A stretch of 64,000 bases of DNA from contig AP018794.1 of NCBI GenBank assembly GCA_009731425.1, positions 2,363,960 to 2,427,959 of the forward strand, given 5' to 3'. Below, in pieces: positions 9,511 to 18,128 of the stretch (positions are counted from its first letter, which is position 1; each line of letters starts with the position of its first letter). Below the pieces are notes generated by a model. It was not told the DNA's origin, made no database searches, and saw nothing but the letters and a program-made list of their open reading frames with translations. The stretch is from Lachnospiraceae bacterium KM106-2. Lineage in GTDB: Bacteria > Bacillota > Clostridia > Lachnospirales > Lachnospiraceae. The translations under genes and the position numbers were made by a program.

Positions 9511-9563
9511 AAGCACCTGTATTGTATATCCTCATCAAACTAAGGATAGACATACAGGTGCTT
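9511..9563. terminator. Bidirectional terminator
   Basis: A long hairpin has arms AAGCACCTGTAT...GTATATCCT and AGGATA...ATACAGGTGCTT, with T- or A-rich flanks. It lies between the convergent histidine kinase and the small exported protein gene. Confidence 0.7.
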
Positions 9564-9574
9564 AATAAATATAC

Positions 9575-10009
9575 TTAATGCCCTCTGATATCTAAACTTG
9601 CAAATGGTTCTTTTCCATTCCCCCATCGATATACAAGATAATAGCCGCTGCCACTGACTTCTGTATCAAAGGCTAACTCCACATGTTCCGAGAATGCTAT
9701 ATTCTGACCGAACTGTTCTTCGACAACGCACTCTTGATTGAATTTTGAATAGTATGTACTTAGTTCTTCCACAGATAACTCGCTTTTTATCAGTAGTACT
9801 CCTAAGTATTGCATTCCATTACCGTTTCCGGCTAACTTTCCGGCTTTTGATATACTCTCCAAATACTCTGTCTTTTTAGGTATTGGAATCTTTTCTAATT
9901 CCTTTACCACCCTGGAAGCCGTATAATCATTTACGATCGGTACTGACACAACAAATAAAATAGGTGCTACAACTAGCATCACACCTATCATCTTAATAAT
10001 TTTCTTCAC
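9575..10009 (-). CDS. Hypothetical protein with N-terminal membrane anchor
   Basis: A 144-residue protein I do not recognise. One hydrophobic segment (about 7-27), preceded by lysines, is a signal anchor or uncleaved signal. The rest is soluble and probably outside the cell, with mixed alpha/beta content and a single Cys in the mature part. It converges on the two-component operon but has its own promoter direction, so a link to that system is not indicated. Confidence 0.6.
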   Translation of the reverse strand: MKKIIKMIGVMLVVAPILFVVSVPIVNDYTASRVVKELEKIPIPKKTEYLESISKAGKLAGNGNGMQYLGVLLIKSELSVEELSTYYSKFNQECVVEEQFGQNIAFSEHVELAFDTEVSGSGYYLVYRWGNGKEPFASLDIRGH

Positions 10010-10102
10010 CTAATTTCTCCTTGCGATCATTTTCATATAGACAACCATTATATAATATATCTCGTTGTTTTCCAATGAATTAATTTCTGTCGAAATGACA
10101 AC

Positions 10103-10143
10103 AAAAAACACCTTGTAAAATCATCTAACTGATTCCACAAGGT
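10103..10143 (-). terminator. Intrinsic terminator of the CorA gene
   Basis: Stem ACCTTGT/ACAAGGT (10110-10116 with 10137-10143), followed in the - direction by a run of T residues (read as AAAAAA at 10103-10108 on +). Confidence 0.55.
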
Positions 10144-10158
10144 ATTTCTTTCTGCTTT

Positions 10159-11100
10159 TTATAGGAGTTTCTTTCGTCTTAAGAAATATAAGGTGATCAA
10201 ACAAAGGATCCACATTACTCCACATATAATTCCAAATCCATGAGGAGTCGTTGATAACGGCATTCCCGTACTCGATACATTCATTCCATAAATTCCTGAT
10301 ATGATCGTCGGAATCGCCATTACTAAAGTAATCGAAGTCAGAACTTTCATTACATCATTCATTTTGTTATTGATCACGGTAGATAATAGCTCTCTTGTTC
10401 CGTTGATAATGTCACGATAAATTGCGGTCATTTCAATGGCCTGATGAATTTCCACGATCACATCTTCGAGTAACTCCTGATCTTCTGGATACTGTTCAAT
10501 TCTTTTATATCTAGACAATCGATCGATCACAACATGATTTGCCTGCAGTGATGTTGCAAAATATACCATGGCAGACTCTAATTCATGTAATTCAATGAGA
10601 TCATCATTCTTTGTATCTGTCTTTACTCGTTCTTCAATCTGTTTTCGTCTTTTATCAATCGTTCTAAGATTCGATTGATAGATCATAGCTGTACGATATA
10701 GCATCTGATATACAAAACGCATTCTCTTTTTGGTATTTACATTCCTCACCGTCTGATATCGAAATGCGTTCAAAACTTTATTTTCTTCCGTACAAATTGT
10801 AATAAGCACGTTATCGCAGAGAATGATTCCCAGCGGAATCGTACTATAAGAAATATTACCATCTTTTACTGTTTCTGAAGGGATATCTACAAGAATTAAC
10901 GTATAATCTTCCTCTACTTCTAATCTTGCCGCTTCCTCTTCATCCAATGCTGCCTTTAATGTTGCCAAATCTATTTTTAACTTACTAGAAATGGACTGTA
11001 CTTCTTCGTTTGTCGGACTGATCAAAGAGATCCAACATCCATCGGAAATATCATTTTTCTCTACTAACTGGTTGTTATCACTACTAAAAATATTTATCAT
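10159..11100 (-). CDS. CorA-like Mg2+/divalent cation transporter
   Basis: A 313-residue protein of the CorA/MIT family. It has a long cytoplasmic alpha/beta and coiled-coil domain (1-250) and two C-terminal membrane helices (about 255-275 and 288-306). The selectivity motif YGMN sits at the end of the first helix and a basic tail RRKKLL closes the protein. Active CorA is a pentamer importing Mg2+ and sometimes Co2+ or Ni2+. The gene is monocistronic with a terminator directly after it. No M-box riboswitch is visible upstream. Confidence 0.9.
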   Translation of the reverse strand: MINIFSSDNNQLVEKNDISDGCWISLISPTNEEVQSISSKLKIDLATLKAALDEEEAARLEVEEDYTLILVDIPSETVKDGNISYSTIPLGIILCDNVLITICTEENKVLNAFRYQTVRNVNTKKRMRFVYQMLYRTAMIYQSNLRTIDKRRKQIEERVKTDTKNDDLIELHELESAMVYFATSLQANHVVIDRLSRYKRIEQYPEDQELLEDVIVEIHQAIEMTAIYRDIINGTRELLSTVINNKMNDVMKVLTSITLVMAIPTIISGIYGMNVSSTGMPLSTTPHGFGIICGVMWILCLITLYFLRRKKLL

Positions 11101-11267
11101 TACATCCCTCTTCTTAACTACATACGTATTATATCCTTAATCATCTCTTCCTCATACATAGTTAACTTATGGATGATTCTTGATTCTGATTCTTCTCTTC
11201 CGCAAAAAGTTAGTATAAGATAAGTTCCAGATATCTGTCAATCCCTTTTCCTTCCACTATGGTTATT

Positions 11268-11546
11268 TTACTTTACAGGCGGCTTCCATGGTTTTGGTGT
11301 TAATAAGGTAGTTTTCTCGATATCTGGTAACACATCGTAGACGGAACATTCCATCTGTTGTTCAAAATACTCCTTGATCTGAAAGGATTTGTCCCATCCC
11401 TTCTCCATACAAAAGGAATACCCTTCATATACATGGATTGGTATATTTACAATTCCTACATTCAAAGAGTAATTTACCCAAGGACCTGAATTCCTTTCAC
11501 CTGCAATCTGCAATTCTCTTTATGCTTCGTATCTTGTCGGTAACAT
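11268..11546 (-). pseudogene. Decayed HD-domain phosphohydrolase gene
   Basis: A start codon at 11546 with a good GGGGAG site opens MLPTRYEA, then an in-frame TAA (11520-11522) interrupts. The frame continues as RELQIAGERNSGPWVNYSLN, which matches the opening of small clostridial HD-domain hydrolases (M-PTR-EA...NPGPW-x-HS). The sequence then jumps to HVYEGYSFCMEKGWDKS, which resembles the middle of such proteins, and to KEYFEQQMECSVYDVLPDIE, which resembles their C-terminal end. The catalytic HD dyad region is missing. The call rests on recall of the family pattern, so an alignment would be needed to fix the deletions. Confidence 0.55.
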
Positions 11547-11593
11547 CTTTTCTCCCCTTATCGATTCAACTCTGTATCCTCCATTATACACAA

Positions 11594-11619
11594 AAAAGAG
11601 GGGGAATACCCCCTCTTTT
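11594..11619. terminator. Intrinsic terminator, G5/C5 stem
   Basis: AAAAGAGGGGG-AATA-CCCCCTCTTTT, 11-bp perfect stem with a four-base loop. In the - direction it is followed by a T run and ends the C_GCAxxG_C_C gene. Confidence 0.85.
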
Positions 11620-11645
11620 AATCTGTTATCCTATTTTACAATCCG

Positions 11646-12017
11646 TTACATAATCTCCTCTAAAGCACGAACTGCATTTCTGACACAGTTATCACACTCA
11701 CATAAAACCACGCCGGTATCACGTCCTTTTAAATCTTTACAGATCGTTGCGCCGGAATGTTCTTCAAATCGATTTAAAATCTCACGTGCTGTCATTACTG
11801 TACCATTTCCATCTTTTAGAAGACCTGCTATCATAGTTGCACCAACTAAGGATCCGCAGGTAGCTTCCATACATCCCATTCCAACCGCAAATCCAGAAGC
11901 CATTTTCACTAGCGTATCTTCATCAATCTCAGTTAAATCGCTCATGGCTTTTACCACTGCCTGACAGCAATTATAACCTTCATGTTTGTATTGAACTGCT
12001 TGTTCTTCTCTTGTCAT
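11646..12017 (-). CDS. C_GCAxxG_C_C family probable redox protein
   Basis: A 123-residue protein with the family's cysteine signature: GYNCCQAV near the N-terminus, GMGCMEATCGSLVGA in the centre and CKDL...CECDNCVRNA at the end. The family is common in anaerobes and proposed to be redox-active, but no reaction has been shown. The start at 12017 (MTREEQ) is preferred because GAGAGG precedes it at normal distance; an upstream ATG would place that site inside the coding region. No linked partner gene. Confidence 0.82.
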   Translation of the reverse strand: MTREEQAVQYKHEGYNCCQAVVKAMSDLTEIDEDTLVKMASGFAVGMGCMEATCGSLVGATMIAGLLKDGNGTVMTAREILNRFEEHSGATICKDLKGRDTGVVLCECDNCVRNAVRALEEIM

Positions 12018-12135
12018 TGCTACATTTCCTCTCTTATCTTTCATCTTATGATATTATTATTTTTGATCCTACTTTATCAAAAACAAATCGATTTGAATGT
12101 GATCAAGTCACATAAGTAAAATATATTTTTATTTA

Positions 12136-13332
12136 CTATTTCCCCGATACCAATTTGATCACAGCTTCCATCTTCTTCTGGTCCCAGATTTCTGGAACTG
12201 GATAGGCTGGATTAGCTTCCTTACACGCTCTTCTCGCCATCTCTTTGATATCTTCATCCTTGATCATATCCAAGCTCATTGGAAGTCCCATATATGAGTT
12301 GGTTTGACGAATTTCACTAATGAATAATTCTGCCTTTTCTTTTGTCGTCGTTCCTTCAAGTCCAATATAATCCGCCAACTCTGCCAGGCTTTCATGAGCT
12401 GATCCTCCATAGGCTTCTAGCACCACAGGAAGGATTACCGCATTTGCAAGACCATGTGCAATGTTGTATTTTCCTCCTAATGCATGTGCGATTGCATGTA
12501 CATATCCAACATAGGCCCTTGTAAATGATCTTCCTGCTTCAAAAGAAGCTTCTAACATTTGCTCTCTTGCTTCCATATTATCTCCATGATCATAGGCTTC
12601 CTGGAGATTATCAAAGATCATCTTCACCGCTTTCTTCGCTCTATCGTTGGCTTCTTTATCTGAATATCGATTAATATAAGCTTCCACTGCATGCGTCAGA
12701 GCATCCATTCCAGTTTCAGCAGTCAAAGATGGCGAAAGTCCTTTCGTTAGTTCAGAATCTAAAATGGCATACTTAGGAAGCAGACAGATATCAGCAACCG
12801 CATATTTAATATGTGTCTTAGAATCTGTCACAACGGCCGCTACTGTAATCTCCGATCCCGTACCGGCTGTTGTTGGAACTAAGTACATATCTGGAAGTTT
12901 CTTGTGAATCTTTAGCATCCCTTTCATCTGTGATATGGACTGAGATGGTTTTACCACTCTTGCACCAACGATCTTTGCGCAGTCAAGTACCGAGCCTCCA
13001 CCTATTGCAACGATTGCCTGACAAGATGTATCCCGATATTGTTTTGTAACTGCTTCAATGCAGTCGATGGTTGGATTAGGCATGACCTGGTCAAATATTT
13101 CATACGCTATTTTTTTCTCCTTCATCTTATGGAACAAAGGATTTAGTGTACCGCGTCGGATCGTTCCCGCTGTTGTTATCACAAGAACACGGTCCGTCTG
13201 ATTTGCTTCTAATAATTCTGGAATTCTATTTACGGAGCCCTCCCCTTGGATCACCTCTGGTTCTGGCCATGGAATCAATCGTTGTATATGACAGAACATA
13301 TATTGTTGAAATCGAAATAATTTAGCTTTCAT
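12136..13332 (-). CDS. Iron-containing alcohol dehydrogenase
   Basis: A 398-residue group III NAD(P)-dependent alcohol dehydrogenase. The nucleotide-binding motif GGGSVLDCAK and the phosphate loop TTAGTGSE are present. Fe ligands are provided by the Asp in the TDSKTHIKY to SELTKGL region and His residues in DALTHAVEAYI, HAIAHALGG and AHGLANAV, so the active site looks complete. Likely role: reduction of an aldehyde or ketone during fermentation; substrate unknown. AGGGAGG lies five bases before the ATG. Confidence 0.9.
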   Translation of the reverse strand: MKAKLFRFQQYMFCHIQRLIPWPEPEVIQGEGSVNRIPELLEANQTDRVLVITTAGTIRRGTLNPLFHKMKEKKIAYEIFDQVMPNPTIDCIEAVTKQYRDTSCQAIVAIGGGSVLDCAKIVGARVVKPSQSISQMKGMLKIHKKLPDMYLVPTTAGTGSEITVAAVVTDSKTHIKYAVADICLLPKYAILDSELTKGLSPSLTAETGMDALTHAVEAYINRYSDKEANDRAKKAVKMIFDNLQEAYDHGDNMEAREQMLEASFEAGRSFTRAYVGYVHAIAHALGGKYNIAHGLANAVILPVVLEAYGGSAHESLAELADYIGLEGTTTKEKAELFISEIRQTNSYMGLPMSLDMIKDEDIKEMARRACKEANPAYPVPEIWDQKKMEAVIKLVSGK

Positions 13333-13421
13333 CTGTACCTCCCTAATTGGATTCTAAACTGCGATTTATTATTCTCTTTTATTATACATAGATTGCACAT
13401 ACCGATTCAACTTTTCTTTTT

Positions 13422-14153
13422 CTATTTCACTTTTCCAACTAGTTGTTTGATAAATTCTGTAGCAGGATTCTCTACTATTTCTTCTGGAGAAGCATATTGC
13501 TGAATCTCCCCTTGATCCATAACCAGTACCTTGGTTCCAAGTCTCAGCGCCTCAGTAATATCATGTGTCACGAATAATACTGTAATCTTAGTCTTCTTAT
13601 AAATCTGTATCAGCTCATTCTGCAGCTGTTTTCTTGTAATCTCATCCACTGCTCCAAAAGGCTCATCCATCAATAAGATATCCGGAGCTGCCGCCATCGC
13701 TCTTGCAATTCCCACTCTTTGCTGCTGGCCTCCCGATAGTTCCGATGGATAACGATCCTTCATTTCCTCATCTAGCCCTATGATCTTCATCCACTTCTTG
13801 ACCAGATCTGTGATCTTTCTCTTATTCTTCTGATTCGAAAGATTCGGAACATAGGAGATATTCTGTTCCACGGTCATATGTGGAAATAATACACTTCCTT
13901 GAATCGCATAGCCGATCCTTCTACGTAACTTGATCAAATCTATATTTTTGATCGATTCCCCATTTATCATAACATCTCCTGAATTGGGCGACAGTAATCC
14001 ATTTACCAATTTCAGAACCGTTGTCTTACCACAACCGGAAGAACCGATAATCGTTACAAACTCACCTTTTTCAATGGAAAGATTAAAATCAGTTAAAATA
14101 TTTTTCTCCCCATAGCACTTTTTTATATTTCGAAATTCAATCGCTGTATTCAT
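13422..14153 (-). CDS. Glycine betaine/carnitine/choline ABC transporter ATP-binding protein (OpuBA/OpuCA-like)
   Basis: A 243-residue ATPase of a compatible-solute importer. Walker A GSSGCGKTT, signature LSGGQQQRVGIARA and Walker B LLMDEPFGAVD match the ProV/OpuCA group. It lacks the pair of C-terminal CBS domains found in full-length OpuCA and ProV homologues, ending soon after the switch region, so it is of the short type without that ionic-strength sensor. It is the downstream partner of the fused permease/binding protein, 12 bp away. Confidence 0.88.
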   Translation of the reverse strand: MNTAIEFRNIKKCYGEKNILTDFNLSIEKGEFVTIIGSSGCGKTTVLKLVNGLLSPNSGDVMINGESIKNIDLIKLRRRIGYAIQGSVLFPHMTVEQNISYVPNLSNQKNKRKITDLVKKWMKIIGLDEEMKDRYPSELSGGQQQRVGIARAMAAAPDILLMDEPFGAVDEITRKQLQNELIQIYKKTKITVLFVTHDITEALRLGTKVLVMDQGEIQQYASPEEIVENPATEFIKQLVGKVK

Positions 14154-14165
14154 TTTCGTCCTCCC

Positions 14166-15704
14166 CTACTTGGTTAATCCTGCCTTGCGTAAGAATTGTG
14201 TTGCAACTGCTCTCGGCTCCTTGCCTTCAGATTCTACTGCATAGTTCATCTTAGCCATATCATCATCGGTAATTGTATGGGTTAGTTTCTGAAATACCTC
14301 TTTTAGTTCCGGATGTGCCTCTAGAACCTCAGTGCGAATTACATTTCCACACAGATACGAAGGATAAAAATTCAGATCATCCTGAAGCACTACCACATCG
14401 GATACACTAAGCTGTCCATCCGTTGTAAAGATGACCATTGCATCAATCTTTCCCTGATTGAGTGCTTGATATTTAAGCCCGATATCCAGATCCATGGTCT
14501 CCTTAAACTTCAACCCATAACGCTTACAAAGTGCATCATAACCATCCTCACGTTGGAAGAAATCATACTCTGCGCCAAATCTTAACTGACTCGCTACTTT
14601 CTTTAAATCAGAATAGGTTTTCAAATGATATTTTTCTGCAATCTCACGGCGAACTACTAATCCATATGTATTATTAAATCCATACATCCCAATCCATTGC
14701 ATTTGGTAATTATTTTGATATTCCTTTTCCAGTTTCTGAAATAATTTTTCCGTATATAGCCCCTTCTTTTTCAGGACCATATTCCAAGCGGTTCCTGTAT
14801 ATTCTGGATAAATATCAAATTCTCCCTTTTCCATTGCCGGCTGAATATTAGAAGTACCACCGCCAACGCCTTGTGTTACCTCTACCTTCAGATCCGTATC
14901 CTGCTCAATCAAAATATCTAATATCTCTCCCAGTACATATTGCTCTGTCATAGGCTTTGTCGCAATATGAATGGTATCACCTGATCCCGTATTTATAATC
15001 GTTCCCGCAAAGATACAGATACATAGAACAACAGCAATCAGTAAGGCTGCACGGTTCTGACATTTTGCCTTTATCGTCTTGCTCTTCATTCGTTTCTCGA
15101 CCATACCCAGGATAAAATCCATAACAAGTGCAAGAAGGGCGATCAAGATACTTCCAGCCATTGTCATGGCGCTATTATTCGTTGTAATTCCTCGATAGAT
15201 GGCAACCCCTAATCCACCGGCTCCAATAAAGGAAGCGATACCGGCAAGAGCGATAGTCATAGTTACCATACTGCGAATTCCTGACAAGATCACGGGCATC
15301 GCCAACGGAAGCTTGATCTTAAATAAGATCTGTTTTCTTGTACTTCCCATTCCCTTGGCCGCTTCCAGAATATTCGCATCCACATTCATAATACCAGTAT
15401 GGGTATTACGAACCATAGGAAGCAAGGCATAGATCGTCAGGGCAATCACGGCTGTTCCATTCCCAATTCCTGAAAACGGGATCAAGAAACCTAACATAGA
15501 AATCGATGGAATCGTATATAAAAAATTAATGATTCCAAGAGTTGGTTTTGCTGACTTTATAAACTCACTAATGAGTATTCCCATGATCCCTCCGACAATG
15601 ATTGCGATCATAATTGCAAGTAAAGAGATCTCTAAATGTTCCCATAAAAGTCCTAAGAAAAACTTCTTATGACTCATAACTAGTTGTACTGTCTCGTTTA
15701 TCAT
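14166..15704 (-). CDS. Fused ABC permease and substrate-binding protein for quaternary amines (OpuBB-OpuBC type)
   Basis: A 512-residue fusion. Residues about 1-215 are a binding-protein-dependent permease with six helices and the EAA-type loop EAAKGMGSTRKQILFKIKLP. After another helix (about 222-242) comes an extracellular OpuAC-like binding domain (about 248-512) opening with IHIATKPMTEQYVLGEIL and including PEYTGTAW, whose aromatic residues usually form the trimethylammonium cage. Fusions of this kind are frequent in Firmicutes. Together with the ATPase it makes a complete importer for betaine, carnitine or choline. Confidence 0.9.
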   Translation of the reverse strand: MINETVQLVMSHKKFFLGLLWEHLEISLLAIMIAIIVGGIMGILISEFIKSAKPTLGIINFLYTIPSISMLGFLIPFSGIGNGTAVIALTIYALLPMVRNTHTGIMNVDANILEAAKGMGSTRKQILFKIKLPLAMPVILSGIRSMVTMTIALAGIASFIGAGGLGVAIYRGITTNNSAMTMAGSILIALLALVMDFILGMVEKRMKSKTIKAKCQNRAALLIAVVLCICIFAGTIINTGSGDTIHIATKPMTEQYVLGEILDILIEQDTDLKVEVTQGVGGGTSNIQPAMEKGEFDIYPEYTGTAWNMVLKKKGLYTEKLFQKLEKEYQNNYQMQWIGMYGFNNTYGLVVRREIAEKYHLKTYSDLKKVASQLRFGAEYDFFQREDGYDALCKRYGLKFKETMDLDIGLKYQALNQGKIDAMVIFTTDGQLSVSDVVVLQDDLNFYPSYLCGNVIRTEVLEAHPELKEVFQKLTHTITDDDMAKMNYAVESEGKEPRAVATQFLRKAGLTK

Positions 15705-16316
15705 CTATTCACCATACCTTTCAATTGCATGAACCGGACATTGTTCCAAACACATCCCACAATGAAGACAATTCTCCTGCTGTATTTTATAAGGATTTCC
15801 TACTTCAATACATTGACTTGGACATGCCTTTTTACATTGGCTGCATCCAATACATTGCTCCGTAATATGAAATCCTTTTTCTTCTTTCTTCTCATTCCCC
15901 ATTACAAAGCTTTTCCGATAAATCGGTGATCTTCCTAAATCGAAAAACTCAATTTCTCCCTTATCGATGCAAAAAGGCTCTAATATATAACGACTCTCTC
16001 CAGGATAGACTCCCTTCATAGATGGATTTTCTTCAAAAATTCGATCGATCCATTTCTTCTGATTGCTCAGCTTCTTTACTTCTCCACTTAAGCGAACCAT
16101 CTGATATTCTTTATTTAATCCGGTGATGGCTACCCACGGTCTTGCTAACAGTTCCTGATAAAAATTCTTTCCTCTTGCCGTACAAAAATAAAGGGTCTCA
16201 TTTTCAACCAACATAACATCAATGATTCGAATCTGAGGTTTCCCTTTATCATCAACTGTCGCAAATGCAACATCCTTGATTGTTCTCAGTATCTCTAAAC
16301 ATTTCTTTATCTCCAT
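15705..16316 (-). CDS. Pyridoxamine 5'-phosphate oxidase-like flavin protein fused to a 2x[4Fe-4S] ferredoxin
   Basis: A 203-residue two-domain protein. Residues 1-140 form a split-barrel flavin domain (MEIKKCLEILRTIKDVAFAT opening). Residues 150-200 form a bacterial ferredoxin with two cluster motifs, Cys155-158-161-165 and Cys183-186-189-193. This suggests FMN-dependent reduction fed by an internal Fe-S wire. The gene abuts the OpuB fusion with no spacer and may be read with it. It is divergent from an HxlR regulator, a family that often controls adjacent oxidoreductases. Substrate unknown. Confidence 0.85.
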   Translation of the reverse strand: MEIKKCLEILRTIKDVAFATVDDKGKPQIRIIDVMLVENETLYFCTARGKNFYQELLARPWVAITGLNKEYQMVRLSGEVKKLSNQKKWIDRIFEENPSMKGVYPGESRYILEPFCIDKGEIEFFDLGRSPIYRKSFVMGNEKKEEKGFHITEQCIGCSQCKKACPSQCIEVGNPYKIQQENCLHCGMCLEQCPVHAIERYGE

Positions 16317-16396
16317 ATAATCCTCCTCTGAACTATCACTGTATCTATCATAATGACTTACAGTCTTTTTGGAAAGTACGCACTTTGAAGTGGTAT

Positions 16397-16413
16397 AGTA
16401 TCTTTTGGATACT
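16397..16413. promoter_or_regulatory. Inverted repeat, candidate HxlR operator 1
   Basis: AGTATC-TTTTG-GATACT, six-base perfect arms, in the divergent region between the flavin/ferredoxin gene and hxlR. The size and A+T-rich centre suit a winged-helix dimer. Confidence 0.4.
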
Positions 16414-16480
16414 GTCTTAGAAATAAGATTGATTTTTCAAAACAATCCATATATAGTTAAAGTATATTTATATCGGTACC

Positions 16481-16500
16481 TACATTGATATACCAATGTA
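16481..16500. promoter_or_regulatory. 20-bp palindrome, candidate HxlR operator 2
   Basis: TACATTGATATACCAATGTA is a palindrome except for one central mismatched pair. It ends 23 bp before the hxlR start codon and just ahead of its AAAGGAG site, a position suited to autorepression. Confidence 0.45.
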
Positions 16501-16522
16501 TTGTTAATAGAAAGGAGTCATA

Positions 16523-16849
16523 ATGATGGAACTGAAACAAACAAACTGCCCTGTAGAAACCACTTTACAGTTGATCGGAGATAAATGGAAGGTCTTGATC
16601 ATTCGAGATCTGCTGACTGGAACGAAGCGTTTTAATGAGCTCATGCGTTCTGTCACTGGCATTACACAAAAAGTTCTTACCAGTCACTTAAGAGCCATGG
16701 AAGCTACCGGTCTGGTAACAAGAACCGTATATCCTGAAGTTCCTCCCAAGGTAGAATACAGTCTGACAGAAACCGGATTCAGCTTAAAACCCATTTTAGA
16801 TTCCATGGTTATCTGGGGAACGAATTACAAAAATAATATCCAAAACTAA
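16523..16849 (+). CDS. HxlR family transcriptional regulator
   Basis: A 108-residue winged-helix protein. The family-defining opening is present (CPVETTLQLIGDKWKVLII, with the conserved Cys at about residue 8), followed by FNELMRSVTGITQKVLTSHL and the wing YPEVPPKVEYSLTETG. HxlR-type regulators often sense electrophiles, quinones or disulfide stress through that Cys. Its likely target is the divergent flavin/ferredoxin gene and itself, through the inverted repeats between them. Two tandem ATGs at 16523 leave the exact first residue open. Confidence 0.9.
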   Translation: MMELKQTNCPVETTLQLIGDKWKVLIIRDLLTGTKRFNELMRSVTGITQKVLTSHLRAMEATGLVTRTVYPEVPPKVEYSLTETGFSLKPILDSMVIWGTNYKNNIQN

Positions 16850-16868
16850 AAGTCTCTTTTTCTATAAG

Positions 16869-16900
16869 AAAATGCCATCAGCATCCGCCGATGGCATTTT
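16869..16900 (+). terminator. Intrinsic terminator after hxlR
   Basis: AAAATGCCATC / GATGGCATTTT, 11-bp stem with a ten-base loop, then TTTATTTTATT. Confidence 0.85.
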
Positions 16901-16916
16901 TTATTTTATTAATTCT

Positions 16917-17123
16917 TCATATATTTCTTACTTCATGCTCCACTGCACATTCTAGGACATTCTTATAACAGTCCCTTAGATTCTGACACAGTGACTCGGT
17001 TAATCTTCCTCCCACAATAGGTCCAACGGTATGGATCACTTACTTCTCTAGAAGATTATATCCTTTTGTTATAAGTGCTTGCCCCGTTGGCTCCTTGTAA
17101 GGAATGCTTTCACCATTAATCTG
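16917..17123 (-). pseudogene. Remnant of a macro-domain (ADP-ribose hydrolase type) protein
   Basis: Read on -, the frame from 17123 gives NGESIPYKEPTGQALITKGY, then LLEK, an in-frame TAA, then VIHTVGPIVGGRLTESL and DCYKNVLECAVEHEVRNI before a TGA. The blocks G-x-A-x-x-T-x-G-Y, VIHTVGP and the CY-N-L-A helix are the core of macro domains in bacterial protein-ADP-ribose hydrolases. The TAA sits exactly where the family has the Tyr preceding VIHTVGP. The N-terminal third and the C-terminal part are absent, so this is a non-functional fragment. Confidence 0.75.
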
Positions 17124-17151
17124 TTATGTATATTATAATATTTAACCTGTT

Positions 17152-17685
17152 CTAATGCCATGCATTAAATTCTGATTTCGTTATAGAGTATACGCTTGTC
17201 TTGGTATTCACCTTGTCCGGATATTCTTCACGCAATGTCATCCCCATCTTTTCTGCCATTTTTCTAGAAGGGATATTCGTATATTTCTGATAGCAATAGA
17301 TCTCATCAAAATCGGTATGTTCAAAGGCATATGCTAAACATGCCTTGGCAGCCTCGGATGCATATCCTTTTCGCCAGAACTTCTTGTTTAGATGAAATCC
17401 GATCTCAGGTGACAATTTACCATGAATATTCTGCATGGTCATTCCACAATCTCCAATAAACTGATTGGTCTCCTTTAAGATGACTGCCCATAATCCAAAT
17501 CCATATTTACTGTAATTATCAAGATTCCACTGGATCCACTGCTTTGTCTTAGTAAGATCAAATGGTTTTGGATAATACTGCATGGTCTCCTCATCAGACA
17601 AAATTTCATGCCATGACTGAAGATCATCCCAAGTTACTTCTCTTAACAAAAGTTGCTCTGTATCTATGATACTAGCTTTTTTCAT
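17152..17685 (-). CDS. GNAT family N-acetyltransferase (RimJ/RimL type)
   Basis: A 177-residue acetyl-CoA-dependent acetyltransferase. It has the RimL-like opening LLLREVTWDDLQSWHEIL, the strand pair GFGLWAVI / FIGDCGM, the pyrophosphate-binding region FWRKGYASEAAKAC and the closing block IPSRKMAEKMGM. The acceptor could be a ribosomal protein N-terminus, an amino acid or a drug. It is the last of three small genes read in the same direction (VOC protein, MmcQ-like, GNAT) with gaps of 18 and 29 bp, probably one transcript. Confidence 0.88.
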   Translation of the reverse strand: MKKASIIDTEQLLLREVTWDDLQSWHEILSDEETMQYYPKPFDLTKTKQWIQWNLDNYSKYGFGLWAVILKETNQFIGDCGMTMQNIHGKLSPEIGFHLNKKFWRKGYASEAAKACLAYAFEHTDFDEIYCYQKYTNIPSRKMAEKMGMTLREEYPDKVNTKTSVYSITKSEFNAWH

Positions 17686-17714
17686 GTGTATTCACTCTCC
17701 TTTGTCACGATTAA

Positions 17715-18110
17715 TTACTTACCTTTTTTATTTTTAGCTGTTAGCTGAAAACTCATATCAATTAAAGATAAGATTAATCCTCTCTCCACAGTTCCATCTA
17801 ATAAAATGGTGATCCAGTTCCCTTTATGCATATGGTAACCTGGAAGGATTCCCTCTTTTTCTAATAGGGAATCTGCCAGTACCGGATCCACCTTGACATC
17901 GAGAATATTAATAATCTCATCACCAGGAAGCCCTAGCTTATTCGCTGGAACATCCATAAAAATAGTAAACCATTTTCTATTATCGGAATGACGAAGAACC
18001 GCATATCCTGGATACCTCTTCCATAGATATTCTGGCGTTGCTTCGTATTGCGCTGAGACGATCTGAATCATTTCATCTCTTAGTGATTGTGGTTGATTAA
18101 ATGCATTCAT
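17715..18110 (-). CDS. MmcQ/YjbR family protein
   Basis: A 131-residue protein with the MmcQ/YjbR fold. The central block RHSDNRKWFTIFMDVPANKLGL and the later PGYHMHKGNWITILLD are its conserved segments. The fold resembles a double-wing DNA-binding domain, but cellular function is not established. It lies between a VOC protein and a GNAT enzyme in a probable operon of small stress or detoxification-type genes. Confidence 0.82.
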   Translation of the reverse strand: MNAFNQPQSLRDEMIQIVSAQYEATPEYLWKRYPGYAVLRHSDNRKWFTIFMDVPANKLGLPGDEIINILDVKVDPVLADSLLEKEGILPGYHMHKGNWITILLDGTVERGLILSLIDMSFQLTAKNKKGK

Positions 18111-18128
18111 AGTTTTTCTCTTTCCATT

